Made by a program: the position numbers and the translations under genes. 64,000 bases of DNA from G963665085 sp963665085 (lineage in GTDB: Bacteria; Bacteroidota; Bacteroidia; Bacteroidales; JAAAOM01): the NCBI GenBank assembly GCA_963665085.2, contig CAXXXS010000001.1:1550001-1614000 (forward strand), written 5' to 3'. Every line of letters begins with the position of its first letter. The stretch's first letter is position 1. Under the pieces are notes generated by a model, which did not search any database, was not told where the DNA came from, and saw nothing but the letters and a program-made list of their open reading frames with translations. Shown one piece after another: positions 42,451 to 52,137 of the stretch.

Positions 42451-43725
42451 ATGTTAGCCTTACACTTTATCCAGGAAAATCAGGAAGAAGTAATTAAGAA
42501 ACTTCAGGTAAAAAATTTTAATGCACAAGAAATCGTAAAAGAGATTGTGCTATTAAATGAAGAACGAAAACAACTTCAACAACAGGCTGATGAAAGTCAG
42601 ATGAAGATGAACCAAATCTCGAAAGAGGTTGGGAAACTTTTTAAAGAAGGGAAAAAAGATGAGGCTGAAAACGCAAAAAAGGAAACTGCGTCCTTAAAGG
42701 AAACGATTAAGGATTTACAGTCCCAACAGGCTACAGTCTCAAATAAATTGAATGACTTGGTTGTTCAATTGCCCAATCTTCCTCATGAATCTGTACCAAA
42801 AGGGAGTACTGCCGAAGATAACGAAGAAGTAAAATCAGGCGGAGAAGTTCCTAGGTTAACAGAAAAGGCGTTGCCTCACTGGGAGTTAGCACAGAAATAT
42901 AACATCATCGATTTTGAGTTGGGAAATAAATTAACCGGTTCCGGTTTCCCGGTTTACAGAAATAAAGGCGCAAGACTTCAACGAGCCCTAATAAGTTTTT
43001 TCCTTGATGAAAATCAAAAAGCAGGTTACGAAGAAATACAACCTCCACTTGTTGTAAATGAAGATTCTGGTTTTGGAACAGGTCAACTTCCTGATAAGGA
43101 AGGTCAGATGTATCATATTACGGAAGATAATTTTTATTTAATTCCAACAGCAGAAGTTCCTGTTACTAATATTTACCGAGATGTAATCTTAGATGCAAAT
43201 GATTTTCCTATCAAGAATACCGCATATACTCCATGTTTCAGAAGAGAAGCCGGTTCTTACGGAAAAGATGTTAGAGGATTAAACCGACTTCATCAATTTG
43301 ATAAAGTAGAGATTGTACAGATACAACATCCTGATAAGTCTTATGAAACTCTACAGGAGATGGTAAACCATGTTGAGTCATTGGTTAAAAAGCTTAGTCT
43401 TCCATTCAGAATTCTTAGGCTTTGTGGTGGGGATATGAGTTTTACTTCAGCATTAACCTATGATTTTGAAGTTTATTCAACAGCGCAGAAAAGATGGTTG
43501 GAAGTAAGTTCCGTATCAAATTTTGAATCATTCCAGGCAAACCGGCTTAAACTTAGGTTTAAAGAACAAGGAAGCAAAAAAACTGTTATTGCACATACAT
43601 TAAATGGAAGTGCTTTGGCATTACCAAGAATACTTGCTGCAATTCTTGAAAATAATCAAACAGAGGCTGGGATTAAAATTCCTGAATGCCTCGTTAAATA
43701 TACAGGATTTGAAATGATAGACTAA
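42451..43725 (+). CDS. serS: Seryl-tRNA synthetase
   Basis: The product is 424 residues from the ATG at 42451; an in-frame TTG at 42424 lies within the terminator of the previous operon and is rejected. It has the N-terminal antiparallel coiled-coil arm that grips tRNA-Ser (about 25-105), then the class II core: motif 2 TPCFRREAGSYGKDVRGLNRLHQF shortened, ALTYDFEVY, WLEVSSVSNFESFQANRLK and the motif 3 NGSALALPRILAAILE. Length and motifs are normal. The stop and next start overlap as TAATG, coupling it to the EamA transporter gene. Confidence 0.97.
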   Translation: MLALHFIQENQEEVIKKLQVKNFNAQEIVKEIVLLNEERKQLQQQADESQMKMNQISKEVGKLFKEGKKDEAENAKKETASLKETIKDLQSQQATVSNKLNDLVVQLPNLPHESVPKGSTAEDNEEVKSGGEVPRLTEKALPHWELAQKYNIIDFELGNKLTGSGFPVYRNKGARLQRALISFFLDENQKAGYEEIQPPLVVNEDSGFGTGQLPDKEGQMYHITEDNFYLIPTAEVPVTNIYRDVILDANDFPIKNTAYTPCFRREAGSYGKDVRGLNRLHQFDKVEIVQIQHPDKSYETLQEMVNHVESLVKKLSLPFRILRLCGGDMSFTSALTYDFEVYSTAQKRWLEVSSVSNFESFQANRLKLRFKEQGSKKTVIAHTLNGSALALPRILAAILENNQTEAGIKIPECLVKYTGFEMID

Positions 43726-44615
43726 TGAGCAGTAATGCTCAAAAGTCTCTTTTTTTTGCAGGTGGGGCAATTTTATTTTGGTCAACGGTTGCTTCTGCCT
43801 TTAAGATAGCACTTAAGCATGTAGACTATATAACTCTATTGCTGGTATCTTCTTATGTTTCTTTATTTACCTATGGTATTCTCATTCTTCTCCAGAAGAA
43901 AATTAAATTATTACGGAGTCAGCAAAAGAAAGATTTGTTTCGATCAATGCTTTATGGCGGACTAAATCCGTTTTTGTATTATCTATTTATTTTTAAATCA
44001 TATTCATTACTGCCTGCACAGATCGCTCAGCCATTAAATTTCACTTGGCCACTTGTGCTTGTTTTATTTTCAATGTTATTTTTCAAGGAGAAAGTAAGAT
44101 GGCAGATATTTATAGCTCTTTTTATAAGTTTTGTTGGGATAATTTTTATATCATCAGAAGGGCGTTGGTTTACTTTTAATTTTAAAGAACCTTTAGGTAT
44201 AACATTAGCATTGTCAAGTTCTATTATTTGGGCTGGTTATTGGTTGCTCAACCGAAACGACAAAAGAGATGCAATAATAAAGTTGTTTTTTAATTTTTTG
44301 TTTGCATCGCTATATATTAGTTTTGTGTTTGTGTTAACTCATGAGTTATATTTGCCAACAGTAAAGGGGATATTAGCATCAGCTTATATTGGCTTATTTG
44401 AGATGGGAATTACTTTTGTCTTGTGGATGAAAGCATTAGAGTATGCAAAAAACACACAGTTCTTAGGCAACTTAATTTATTTAACACCGTTTTTGTCTTT
44501 GTTACTGATACATTTTGTTTTAAAAGAACAAATTTATTATTCATCAGTTACCGGGCTGGGATTGATAATATTAGGAATTATAATTCAAGGAGAAATAAGA
44601 AAAAGTCATGATTAA
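43725..44615 (+). CDS. EamA/DMT-family transporter
   Basis: The 296-residue protein has ten predicted membrane helices in two EamA repeats; the first opens SLFFAGGAILFWSTVASAFK and the second starts after about residue 150 (LGITLALSSSIIWAGYWLLN). This drug/metabolite superfamily exports amino acids or other metabolites, but the substrate cannot be read from the sequence. The start overlaps the serS stop by one base, and the S41 protease gene starts 8 bp before its end. Confidence 0.88.
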   Translation: MSSNAQKSLFFAGGAILFWSTVASAFKIALKHVDYITLLLVSSYVSLFTYGILILLQKKIKLLRSQQKKDLFRSMLYGGLNPFLYYLFIFKSYSLLPAQIAQPLNFTWPLVLVLFSMLFFKEKVRWQIFIALFISFVGIIFISSEGRWFTFNFKEPLGITLALSSSIIWAGYWLLNRNDKRDAIIKLFFNFLFASLYISFVFVLTHELYLPTVKGILASAYIGLFEMGITFVLWMKALEYAKNTQFLGNLIYLTPFLSLLLIHFVLKEQIYYSSVTGLGLIILGIIIQGEIRKSHD

Positions 44616-45936
44616 TTTATCAAAAATTCAATTTAAAAGTTTATTATCAATAATAGCTTTTAGTTTAGTTTTTTTAGTTCTGGGGTGTGAAAAAGAAAAA
44701 GTTACTCCCGACGATGAAGAAGAAGAAGAGGAAGAGGAGGAACTCTCTCCTTATACAAGTTTAAACAGAGCTATATATGAGCAAATGGAAGATATCTATC
44801 TATGGAACGATAGTCTTCCTGATATTAACCCAAGTGAATATGATACTCCGGAAGAGTTTCTTGCTGCATTGCGATATCAGCCTCTTGATAAATGGAGTTT
44901 TATAATGACAACAACTGAATTCAACGAATATTTTGGAGCAGGAGAATACCTGGGACATGGATTTATGATCACCCTTGATGATGATGATAATATTAGAATA
45001 GGATTTGTATATAAAAATACACAATCATACCGAGAAGGAATTCGACGTTCATGGATTATTAAAAAAGTAAATGGAACGGATGCTACGGCCGAAAATGTAA
45101 GTGAGCTTCTTGGAAGTACTGAAGAAGCAATTACCAATACTATTCTATTTCTTGATACAGAAGGGAATGAACAAGAAATATCACTTACAAAAGAGACTGT
45201 AGAAATAAATACGGTGTTACATAGCGAGATTATTGAGCAAGGTTCAAAGAAAATAGGTTACATGGTCTTTGAGACTTTTATTTCGACTGCAATAGAAGAA
45301 CTTGAAGCAGTTTTTGAAGAATTCAAAGCTGAATCAATCGATGAATTGATTATTGATTTAAGATACAATGGAGGAGGAATGAATACTGTTGCCGAATATA
45401 TAGGTAGCTGGATAGGAGGTAATCGTTCAAACAGTGTGTTCTATAAGCTGATACACAATGAGAATAATGAATCAAGAGATGTAACAGTTAATTTTACTGA
45501 GAATGCAGAAGCCCTTGATTTAAGTAGGATATTTTTTATTACAACAGGTAGTTCAGCTTCTGCCAGTGAGTTGTTAATTAACGGACTTACACCTTATTAT
45601 GATGTTAATATAGTTGGTTCAACTACTGGAGGTAAACCTGTAGGGATGTATACTATTTCTTTTACAAGATACAATTACACATTAGCACCTATTAGTTTTA
45701 AATATGTTAATGCGGATGATTATGGCGATTTTTATGACGGATTATCAGTAGATTATGAAGCAGAAGATGATAAGACACGTTTATTTGGAGATCAGGAAGA
45801 AAGTTCTCTCAAAACTGCATTAAGTGTAATCGCAGGAGAAACTGTTTCTGTACAGAGATCAGCTGCATTACCATCAGAAAGCAAGATTATCCTTCCTAAA
45901 CGAGGTGGATTAGATCAATTCTTGAAGGCTTACTAG
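44608..45936 (+). CDS. S41-family C-terminal processing peptidase, lipoprotein
   Basis: The 442-residue protein has a lipoprotein signal (IIAFSLVFLVLGC) and a strikingly acidic linker of about 14 residues of Asp and Glu. An N-terminal helical cap, a PDZ-like segment (about 110-180), and the tail-specific protease domain follow, with LIIDLRYNGGGMNTVA and the serine in TTGSSASASELLING. The usual catalytic Ser-Lys pair is compatible with GSTTGGKPVG. It probably degrades or processes proteins at the outer membrane or in the periplasm. It overlaps the EamA gene by 8 bp and ends at a terminator. Confidence 0.9.
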   Translation: MINLSKIQFKSLLSIIAFSLVFLVLGCEKEKVTPDDEEEEEEEEELSPYTSLNRAIYEQMEDIYLWNDSLPDINPSEYDTPEEFLAALRYQPLDKWSFIMTTTEFNEYFGAGEYLGHGFMITLDDDDNIRIGFVYKNTQSYREGIRRSWIIKKVNGTDATAENVSELLGSTEEAITNTILFLDTEGNEQEISLTKETVEINTVLHSEIIEQGSKKIGYMVFETFISTAIEELEAVFEEFKAESIDELIIDLRYNGGGMNTVAEYIGSWIGGNRSNSVFYKLIHNENNESRDVTVNFTENAEALDLSRIFFITTGSSASASELLINGLTPYYDVNIVGSTTGGKPVGMYTISFTRYNYTLAPISFKYVNADDYGDFYDGLSVDYEAEDDKTRLFGDQEESSLKTALSVIAGETVSVQRSAALPSESKIILPKRGGLDQFLKAY

Positions 45937-45956
45937 GAAAAAAGTTCAAAATAATA

Positions 45957-45984
45957 TATAGCCGGCTAATTGTCGGCTATTTTA
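45957..45984 (+). terminator. Terminator after the S41 protease gene
   Basis: A stem of about 7 bp (ATAGCCG with CGGCTAT) and a 9-nt loop is followed by TTTATT. It begins about 20 bp after the stop codon and closes the serS-EamA-S41 unit. Confidence 0.75.
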
Positions 45985-46078
45985 TTATCTAAGAGAATAA
46001 ATTACGGTGTTATCTTGTTTGTATAAACAAGCATAAACAAATAATTTTAGAATCTTTGTATCTTCGAGGAAAAAAGGT

Positions 46079-46630
46079 TTGACAGAAAAACGAGTCATTT
46101 TAGGAATCGATCCGGGAACGAATTTAATGGGGTATGGCATTATTGAAGTAATAAATAAAAAGCCGTCAGTTGTAGATTTAGGTGTTATAACCTTAAAAAA
46201 GAATTCCGATCATTTTCAGAAACTTCAACAGATATTTAATCAAACAGATGATTTAATAAAAAATTATAAACCCGATGAACTGGCAATTGAAGCCCAGTTT
46301 TTTGGTAAGAATGTGCAATCTATGTTAAAACTTGGCAGAGCACAAGGAGTTGCAATATCTGCAGCACTCTCACATCAATTACCGGTAACTGAATATGCAC
46401 CAAGAAAAATTAAAATGTCGATTACCGGTAGGGGAGATGCCTCCAAAGAACAAGTTGCTGCTTTTCTAAAAAGTATTTTTGGGCTTAAAGAAATCCCTGA
46501 GAATTTAGATGCTACAGATGGTTTGGCAACGGCATTGTGTCACTACTATCAGACATCTCAACCCCAACAAGAAACCAGTTATAAGAGTTGGAAAGATTTT
46601 ATTAATAAGAATCCAAAAAAGGTTGTATAG
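46079..46630 (+). CDS. ruvC: Holliday junction endodeoxyribonuclease RuvC
   Basis: The 183-residue protein shows the RuvC acidic residues: Asp in LGIDPGTNLMGYG, Glu in ELAIEAQFFGKN, and the C-terminal DATDGLATALCHY pair. It resolves Holliday junctions with RuvAB. The start is TTG at 46079; an in-frame ATG appears only after the essential GIDPG motif. The C-terminal tail is slightly extended. It lies 20 bp upstream of priA, forming a recombination/replication-restart pair. Confidence 0.95.
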   Translation: MTEKRVILGIDPGTNLMGYGIIEVINKKPSVVDLGVITLKKNSDHFQKLQQIFNQTDDLIKNYKPDELAIEAQFFGKNVQSMLKLGRAQGVAISAALSHQLPVTEYAPRKIKMSITGRGDASKEQVAAFLKSIFGLKEIPENLDATDGLATALCHYYQTSQPQQETSYKSWKDFINKNPKKVV

Positions 46631-46650
46631 TCGGTGTAAAGTTAAATGAT

Positions 46651-49119
46651 ATGAAAGCCAACAATGAACTTTTCGCGGATGTTATCTTACCTCTTCCCTT
46701 GCAAAATCTTTTCACTTATGAAGTGCCGGAAAAGTTCCGTGATTGTACTTTGTTATATAAAAGAGTAACGGTTTCTTTTGGAAAGAAAAAATTATATAGT
46801 GCGATTGTTGTTCGTTTACATGGAGAAAAACCTACTGCATACCAGACAAAAGAGATTCTGGAGGTTTTAGATGATGGACCTATTATAACGGAGGAGCAAT
46901 ATAGTTTTTGGAAATGGATTTCTAGCTATTATTTATGCTCTATCGGTGAAGTTCAAAAAGCAGCACTTCCTTCCGGTCTTAAGTTGGAAAGTGAGACAAA
47001 AGTTTTTATTAATCCCCAGTTTGAAGACTATGCATCTGTTTCTCCAAAAGAGGAGTTGGTTTTGCAATTTATCGAAAGCAGGCAGATTGTAACAATTTCT
47101 GAGATATCTAATAATGCTGAAATAAAATCATCACTTAATATCTTAAAATCTCTTCAGACAAAAAAAGCGATTGTTCTGGAGGAAAAGCTAAAAGAAAGTT
47201 TCAAACCCAAAACTGAACCTTATGTTTATCTTTCTACAGAATATGATAGTGACGAAAAACTAAATAACTTATTTGAGGATTTACATAAAGCTCCTAAACA
47301 GATGGCCTTGGTAATGGGATATATAACACTTTCTGATTATTTTAAATCTCAGAAGCGGGACGTTCGACAGCAAGACTTACTAATTAAAGTTGATGCAACC
47401 AGCCAGATACTAAAAGCCCTAGTAGATAAAGGGATATTTTTTATTGAGCAAAAAGAAGTTGGGAGAATAATTTCAGAAGGGAATTCAGGTTCAAAACTTA
47501 AAATGTTGTCTCCCGTTCAAAAACAAAAGTTTGAGGAGATAAAGAATTCTTTTAACACGAAAGAAGTTGTCCTCTTTCACGGTGTGACATCAAGTGGGAA
47601 AACAGAAGTTTATATCCACCTGATGAAAGATGAGATAGAAAAAGGTAAACAGGTACTTTATCTGTTGCCGGAGATAGCATTGACAGCACAAATAATTCAC
47701 CGGTTAAGGAATGTTTTTGGAGATGATGTAGGAATCTATCATTCAAAATTTAGTGATGCAGAGCGTGTAGAGGTTTATCAGAAAATGCTGTCAGATAAAC
47801 CATACAAAGTTATCCTTGGTGTTCGATCTTCAGTGTTTTTACCTTATCAAAACCTGGGATTAATAGTTGTTGACGAGGAACATGAGAATACCTATAAACA
47901 ATTCGATCCGGCACCAAGATACAATGCTAGAGATGTGTCAATTGTTCTTGCTCAGCTTTATAAATCAAAAGTGTTGTTGGGGACAGCAACACCATCAATC
48001 GAAACATATTACAATACCAAATCAGGGAAGTATGGATTGGTAGAACTTTTTGAGCGGCATAAAAATCTTCAGATGCCCGAAATTATTGTTGCTGATGTTA
48101 GAGAGGCTCGTCGCAAGAAAAAGATGAAATCGATTTTTACACCTTTGTTATTTTCAGCGGTTGATGAAAGTCTGGCTAACAATGAACAGGTTATTCTTTT
48201 TCAAAATAGAAGAGGATTTTCTCCTTATCTTGAGTGTACATTGTGTGGATGGGTTCCACAGTGTGAACATTGTGCGGTAAGTCTTACATATCATAAACAC
48301 ACAAACTCGTTAGTATGTCATTACTGTGGTTATACCATTAGAAATCCGAAACGTTGCAGTGCGTGTGGAGGAACGTCACTAGAAACAAGGGGCTTTGGTA
48401 CAGAGAAGATAGAAGAAGAAATATCTCTATTATTCCCTGATGCACGCATAGCAAGAATGGATCTGGACAGTACTCGAAAAAAGAAGGCATATGAGACACT
48501 CATCGAAGCGTTTCAGAGTCATAAAGTTGATATTCTCGTAGGAACCCAGATGGTTTCTAAAGGCCTTGATTTTGATAATGTATCTGTTGTTGGGATTCTT
48601 AATGCCGATAACATGCTTAACTTCCCCGATTTTAGAGCATACGAACGTAGTTTCCATTTGATGACACAGGTTAGTGGCAGGGCTGGTCGTGATAAAAAAC
48701 AAGGAAAAGTTATCATTCAGACTTCGCAACCAGAAAATGAGATAATCTCCTTTACCAAAAATTATGAGTTCCTTAAGATGTATCATACACAAATAAATGA
48801 GAGGAGAGCATACCGATATCCTCCTTTTTATCGGCTTATAAACTTATCGCTAAAACACAAAGATCATGTTGTAGTAACAAAAGCTGCAAAAGAAATGGCT
48901 GTGTTAATGCGACAAAGTTTTGGAAAACGTGTTTTGGGACCTGAATCTCCTGTGATAAACAGAATACAGACGTATTATATAAAAAATATTATTCTAAAAG
49001 TAGAAAGGGAACGATCGTTTCAAAGAGCAAAAGATATTTTAAAAGATATCATCGATCAAATTTCAATGCAAGAGTCATATAAATCATTGCAAGTTGTAGC
49101 TGATGTTGATCCGATGTAG
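46651..49119 (+). CDS. priA: Primosomal protein N' (replication restart helicase PriA)
   Basis: The 822-residue protein has the N-terminal 3'-DNA-binding domain, a helicase core with Walker A GVTSSGKTEVYIHL (about residue 310), the DEEH box in IVVDEEHENTYKQF, and an eight-cysteine zinc-binding insert (CTLCGWVPQCEHC, then CHYCGYTIRNPKRCSACGG). GTQMVSKGLDFDNV and QVSGRAGR are helicase motifs V and VI. It reloads the replicative helicase at stalled forks. It follows ruvC by 20 bp. Confidence 0.96.
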   Translation: MKANNELFADVILPLPLQNLFTYEVPEKFRDCTLLYKRVTVSFGKKKLYSAIVVRLHGEKPTAYQTKEILEVLDDGPIITEEQYSFWKWISSYYLCSIGEVQKAALPSGLKLESETKVFINPQFEDYASVSPKEELVLQFIESRQIVTISEISNNAEIKSSLNILKSLQTKKAIVLEEKLKESFKPKTEPYVYLSTEYDSDEKLNNLFEDLHKAPKQMALVMGYITLSDYFKSQKRDVRQQDLLIKVDATSQILKALVDKGIFFIEQKEVGRIISEGNSGSKLKMLSPVQKQKFEEIKNSFNTKEVVLFHGVTSSGKTEVYIHLMKDEIEKGKQVLYLLPEIALTAQIIHRLRNVFGDDVGIYHSKFSDAERVEVYQKMLSDKPYKVILGVRSSVFLPYQNLGLIVVDEEHENTYKQFDPAPRYNARDVSIVLAQLYKSKVLLGTATPSIETYYNTKSGKYGLVELFERHKNLQMPEIIVADVREARRKKKMKSIFTPLLFSAVDESLANNEQVILFQNRRGFSPYLECTLCGWVPQCEHCAVSLTYHKHTNSLVCHYCGYTIRNPKRCSACGGTSLETRGFGTEKIEEEISLLFPDARIARMDLDSTRKKKAYETLIEAFQSHKVDILVGTQMVSKGLDFDNVSVVGILNADNMLNFPDFRAYERSFHLMTQVSGRAGRDKKQGKVIIQTSQPENEIISFTKNYEFLKMYHTQINERRAYRYPPFYRLINLSLKHKDHVVVTKAAKEMAVLMRQSFGKRVLGPESPVINRIQTYYIKNIILKVERERSFQRAKDILKDIIDQISMQESYKSLQVVADVDPM

Positions 49120-49209
49120 CTTATTTAAAATCTTGTAATTTAAAAAAGGATATTTTATCCTCTATACATGTTAATACTTCCATTATATAGCTTAAAGGGA
49201 AAAGTATGA

Positions 49210-49240
49210 AGATGAAAGAAATGCTTCTGCTTTCATCTTT
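49210..49240. repeat. Long inverted repeat in the priA-yidD gap
   Basis: AAGATGAAAG (49210-49219) and CTTTCATCTT (49231-49240) are perfect 10-bp arms around an 11-nt loop, extendable by a bulged TGA/TCA. There is no T run after it on either strand, so it is not a textbook terminator. A smaller hairpin (GGATA/TATCC, near 49148-49161) lies closer to priA. Confidence 0.5.
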
Positions 49241-49332
49241 CAGCCTTAAGCTTTTAGTAAAATTTCTAATGTATAGTAGTTTAGTTTTATTATAAAGGAT
49301 GGTATAAAATATTGCAATGAGTCAATCTTTAT

Positions 49333-49366
49333 TTTGAACCTTACGTCTTATTATTGGTTACTTTTG
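49333..49366 (+). promoter_or_regulatory. Promoter of the yidD-znuACB operon
   Basis: TTTG at 49333-49336, a 22-bp spacer and TACTTTTG at 49359-49366 form a good Bacteroidota promoter. The expected start of transcription (about 49370-49374) coincides with the ATG of yidD at 49372, so the mRNA would be leaderless. No obvious Zur or Fur box was seen. Confidence 0.65.
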
Positions 49367-49371
49367 CTATA

Positions 49372-49641
49372 ATGTTGAAAAAAGTTGTTCGTACAATATA
49401 TATTATTCCCATTAAATTATACAAGTGGTTTATTTCACCCTTGTTACCAATGGCTTGCCGGCATGTTCCAACATGTTCAGAATATGCGATACAAGCGATT
49501 TTGATTCATGGGATTTTTAAAGGAACCTGGTTAGCAGCAAAGAGAATTGCCAGGTGTCATCCTTGGGGTACTCATGGATATGATCCGGTTCCAGAAAAGA
49601 AGATAAAAACGAAAAAAATAAAACTTAATAATGAAAAATAA
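49372..49641 (+). CDS. yidD: Membrane protein insertion efficiency factor YidD
   Basis: The product is 89 residues from the ATG at 49372; a TTG at 49354 lies upstream of the -7 box and cannot be in the transcript. The protein has an amphipathic N-terminal helix (LYKWFISPLLPMACRHVPTCSEYAIQA) with the three-cysteine signature C-x6-C and another Cys in RIARCHPWGTHGYDPVP. YidD assists YidC-dependent insertion of membrane proteins. The lysine-rich tail overlaps the start of znuA by 11 nt, which is an unusual operon partner. Confidence 0.94.
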   Translation: MLKKVVRTIYIIPIKLYKWFISPLLPMACRHVPTCSEYAIQAILIHGIFKGTWLAAKRIARCHPWGTHGYDPVPEKKIKTKKIKLNNEK

Positions 49642-50527
49642 AATACGATATAAGAGAACTTTTTGGACTCCTTTTTTGATTCTTCTTTTTACCTTAATTA
49701 CAACATCGTGTCAGCAAAAAAAAGAAGAATCAACAAAGTCGAAAATAACAGTGAGTATACTTCCTCAGAAGTATCTTGTTGAACAGATAGCTGGGAATAA
49801 TTTTGAGATTGAAGTATTAATTCCCCCAGGAGCCAGCCCTGTTACATATGAGCCTCTGCCAAAACAATTGGCAAACGTAAAGGGAAGCGAAATTTATTTT
49901 CAGATAGGACACTTAGTTTTTGAAGAAACCTGGGGAGATAAAATAAAAAGCATAAACCCAGGATTAAGAGTTGTAAACTTATCTGAGAATTTGAATTTAA
50001 TTGAAGGAGATCATGCTCATGGTGAAGTACATGATGGACATGAAGAACATGTTAATCCGCATATCTGGATGTCTCCTGTTTTAATGAAGACAATGGCAAA
50101 GTATGTTTCAGAAGTATTACAAGATACTCATCCGGAAAACAAACAATTGTTTGAATCTAATTTCAATGTCTTTGCAAAGAAAATAGACTCACTGGATGTA
50201 GAATTAAGAGATTTATTTTCTGGATTAGAGAATAAGAATTTTTTAATATATCATCCTGCATTAACCTATTTTGCAAGAGATTATGGATTAAGCGAATTTT
50301 CTTTGGAAAAGGATGGAAAAGAACCATCACCAAAGGAGTTTGCAGAATTAGTCGTTTTTGCCAGGGAAAATAAAATAAATAAGATACTTGTTCAGAGTCA
50401 GTTTGATAAGAATAATGCGATTACTTTAGCGAAAGAAATTAATGCTGAAATTGTTACTATCGATCCATTATCAGAAGATTGGATGCAAGAAGTCATAAAT
50501 TTGAAGAATATTTTTATTGGAGAATGA
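49631..50527 (+). CDS. Zinc/manganese-type ABC transporter substrate-binding lipoprotein
   Basis: The 298-residue protein has a lipoprotein signal (FLILLFTLITTSC) and a cluster A-I metal-binding fold: SILPQKYLVEQIAGNNFEIEVLIPPGASPVTYEP shortened, a histidine-rich loop GDHAHGEVHDGHEEHVNPHIW (about 135-155, here given by its ends), and ligands in YHPAL and LSEDW. The His-rich loop is typical of zinc binders such as ZnuA and AdcA. It overlaps yidD by 11 nt at its start and the ATPase gene by four bases at its end. Confidence 0.9.
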   Translation: MKNKIRYKRTFWTPFLILLFTLITTSCQQKKEESTKSKITVSILPQKYLVEQIAGNNFEIEVLIPPGASPVTYEPLPKQLANVKGSEIYFQIGHLVFEETWGDKIKSINPGLRVVNLSENLNLIEGDHAHGEVHDGHEEHVNPHIWMSPVLMKTMAKYVSEVLQDTHPENKQLFESNFNVFAKKIDSLDVELRDLFSGLENKNFLIYHPALTYFARDYGLSEFSLEKDGKEPSPKEFAELVVFARENKINKILVQSQFDKNNAITLAKEINAEIVTIDPLSEDWMQEVINLKNIFIGE

Positions 50528-51276
50528 TGGAACTTAAAGTTAGTAAGCCTCTTATTGAATTATTAAATGTTTCAACAGGATATGAAAGCACAAATGTTCT
50601 GGAAAATGTAAATCTAAAAATTTTTCCTAATGATTTTATTGGAGTTATAGGTCCAAATGGTGGAGGTAAAACAACTTTGGTTAAGGTAATTCTTGGTAGT
50701 TTAAAACCTAGAGGAGGAAAAATATCTTTTTATGACAGAAAAATAAAAATAGGATATCTACCTCAATATCATAATTTTGATTCTTCTTTCCCAATATCTG
50801 TTGAGGAAACCATATTAATGGGACTTATGAATCAATGGACTCCTTTTTTTCAGAGGAAAAATATCATTCAGCAAAAACTTCTACAAACATTGGAAAGGTT
50901 GAATATTTCTCATTTGCGAAATAAATATATAGGTGAGTTAAGTGGTGGTGAAATGCAAAAAGTATTTCTTGCCAGAGCAGTTATCTCCGAACCTGAACTT
51001 TTACTCCTCGATGAACCTGATACGTATATCGATAATCGGTTTGAAAATGAGTTGTATGAGATATTGAAAGAGATCAATAAAACTACGGCAATTGTTCTAG
51101 TAAGTCATGATGCAGGAATAATATCATCATATGTGAAAAGTATTGCCTGTGTTAATAAACAGGTTCATTATCACCCTTCTAATGAGATTACTGAAAAGAT
51201 GCTCAAAGTGTATAATTGTCCCATTGATCTAATAACACACGGAAATGTTCCTCACAGGGTTTTAAAATTACACTAA
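50524..51276 (+). CDS. Metal ABC transporter ATP-binding protein (ZnuC-like)
   Basis: The product is 250 residues from the ATG at 50524, which overlaps the preceding stop as ATGA; the frame opens at 50479 inside znuA. Walker A GPNGGGKTTL, the signature ELSGGEMQKVFLARA, Walker B LLLLDEPDTYID and the switch histidine in VLVSHDAGII are all present. It powers import of Zn2+ (or Mn2+). It partners with the permease encoded 4 bp downstream. Confidence 0.92.
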   Translation: MMELKVSKPLIELLNVSTGYESTNVLENVNLKIFPNDFIGVIGPNGGGKTTLVKVILGSLKPRGGKISFYDRKIKIGYLPQYHNFDSSFPISVEETILMGLMNQWTPFFQRKNIIQQKLLQTLERLNISHLRNKYIGELSGGEMQKVFLARAVISEPELLLLDEPDTYIDNRFENELYEILKEINKTTAIVLVSHDAGIISSYVKSIACVNKQVHYHPSNEITEKMLKVYNCPIDLITHGNVPHRVLKLH

Positions 51277-51280
51277 CATT

Positions 51281-52093
51281 ATGTTGAATATACTAACAGA
51301 ATATAATTTTCTTTTTAATACGTTTCTGGTTGCCTTATTTACAAGCATTTCTTGTGGAATTATAGGGACATATGTTGTTAGTAGAAGAGTTGTATTTATT
51401 GCTGGAGGAGTAACACATGCTTCATTTGGAGGAATAGGTATGGGCTATTTTCTTGGATTTAATCCAATTGTTGGTGCAACTTTTTTTGCCGTATTATCTG
51501 CATTTGGGATAGAAGGTTTAACAAAAAGGATGAAATTGAGAAATGACTCAGTAATTGCAATGGTGTGGGCTTTTGGAATGGCAATTGGAATTATCTTTAT
51601 TCATTTAACTCCAGGTTATGCACCTAATTTAATGAGTTATCTATTTGGTAGTATCTTAACAGTAACATCAACAGAGTTATTGTTTTTATTTTTGTTAACG
51701 ATAGCAATTATTCTGGTGTTTACATTTTTTTATAAACCAATTCAGTACCTGGCTTTTGATGAAGATTATCTGAAAACAATAAAGTTTCCTCTTCGGGTAT
51801 TTAATATTTTACTTACAATAATTTTAGCATTGACAATTGTTTTAAATATAAAAACAGTTGGGATTATTTTGTTGCTATCGCTTTTAACAATTCCACAAAA
51901 CATTGGTGTTTTAATAACTAAAAGTTTCAAGAGATTATTAATCTATTCATCTATAATAGCATTTATTGCATCAGTTATTGGATTAGCAGGAGCTTATTTT
52001 TTGAATATACCTACAGGAGCCACAATTGTATTTGTGCTAGTTATACTTTTTTTATTAGTAAAAGCTTATTATTTAATTAAGGAGAGGATATAA
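51281..52093 (+). CDS. Metal ABC transporter permease (ZnuB-like)
   Basis: The 270-residue protein has about eight membrane helices and the ABC-3 family motif (VVSRRVVFIAGGVTHASFGGIGMGYFLG in shortened form, near residue 30-55), followed by GLAGAYFLNIPTGATIV near the end. It forms the channel for the metal imported by this system. It is the last gene of the yidD-znuACB operon. Confidence 0.92.
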   Translation: MLNILTEYNFLFNTFLVALFTSISCGIIGTYVVSRRVVFIAGGVTHASFGGIGMGYFLGFNPIVGATFFAVLSAFGIEGLTKRMKLRNDSVIAMVWAFGMAIGIIFIHLTPGYAPNLMSYLFGSILTVTSTELLFLFLLTIAIILVFTFFYKPIQYLAFDEDYLKTIKFPLRVFNILLTIILALTIVLNIKTVGIILLLSLLTIPQNIGVLITKSFKRLLIYSSIIAFIASVIGLAGAYFLNIPTGATIVFVLVILFLLVKAYYLIKERI

Positions 52094-52099
52094 AAAAAG

Positions 52100-52137
52100 A
52101 TGGGAATTTGCGTAAAAGTATGATTGCAAATTCCCAT
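52100..52137 (-). terminator. Terminator between convergent znuB and the VTT gene
   Basis: A perfect 12-bp stem (ATGGGAATTTGC, GCAAATTCCCAT) has a 14-nt loop. On the minus strand it is followed by CTTTTTTTA, a good U tract for the VTT-domain gene that ends at 52223. It begins only 7 bp after the znuB stop codon and may also stop plus-strand transcription. Confidence 0.75.

Noticed and set aside
49354..49371. Upstream TTG start for yidD
   Set aside because: It lies before the -7 box of the only good promoter; the ATG at 49372 matches the family start.
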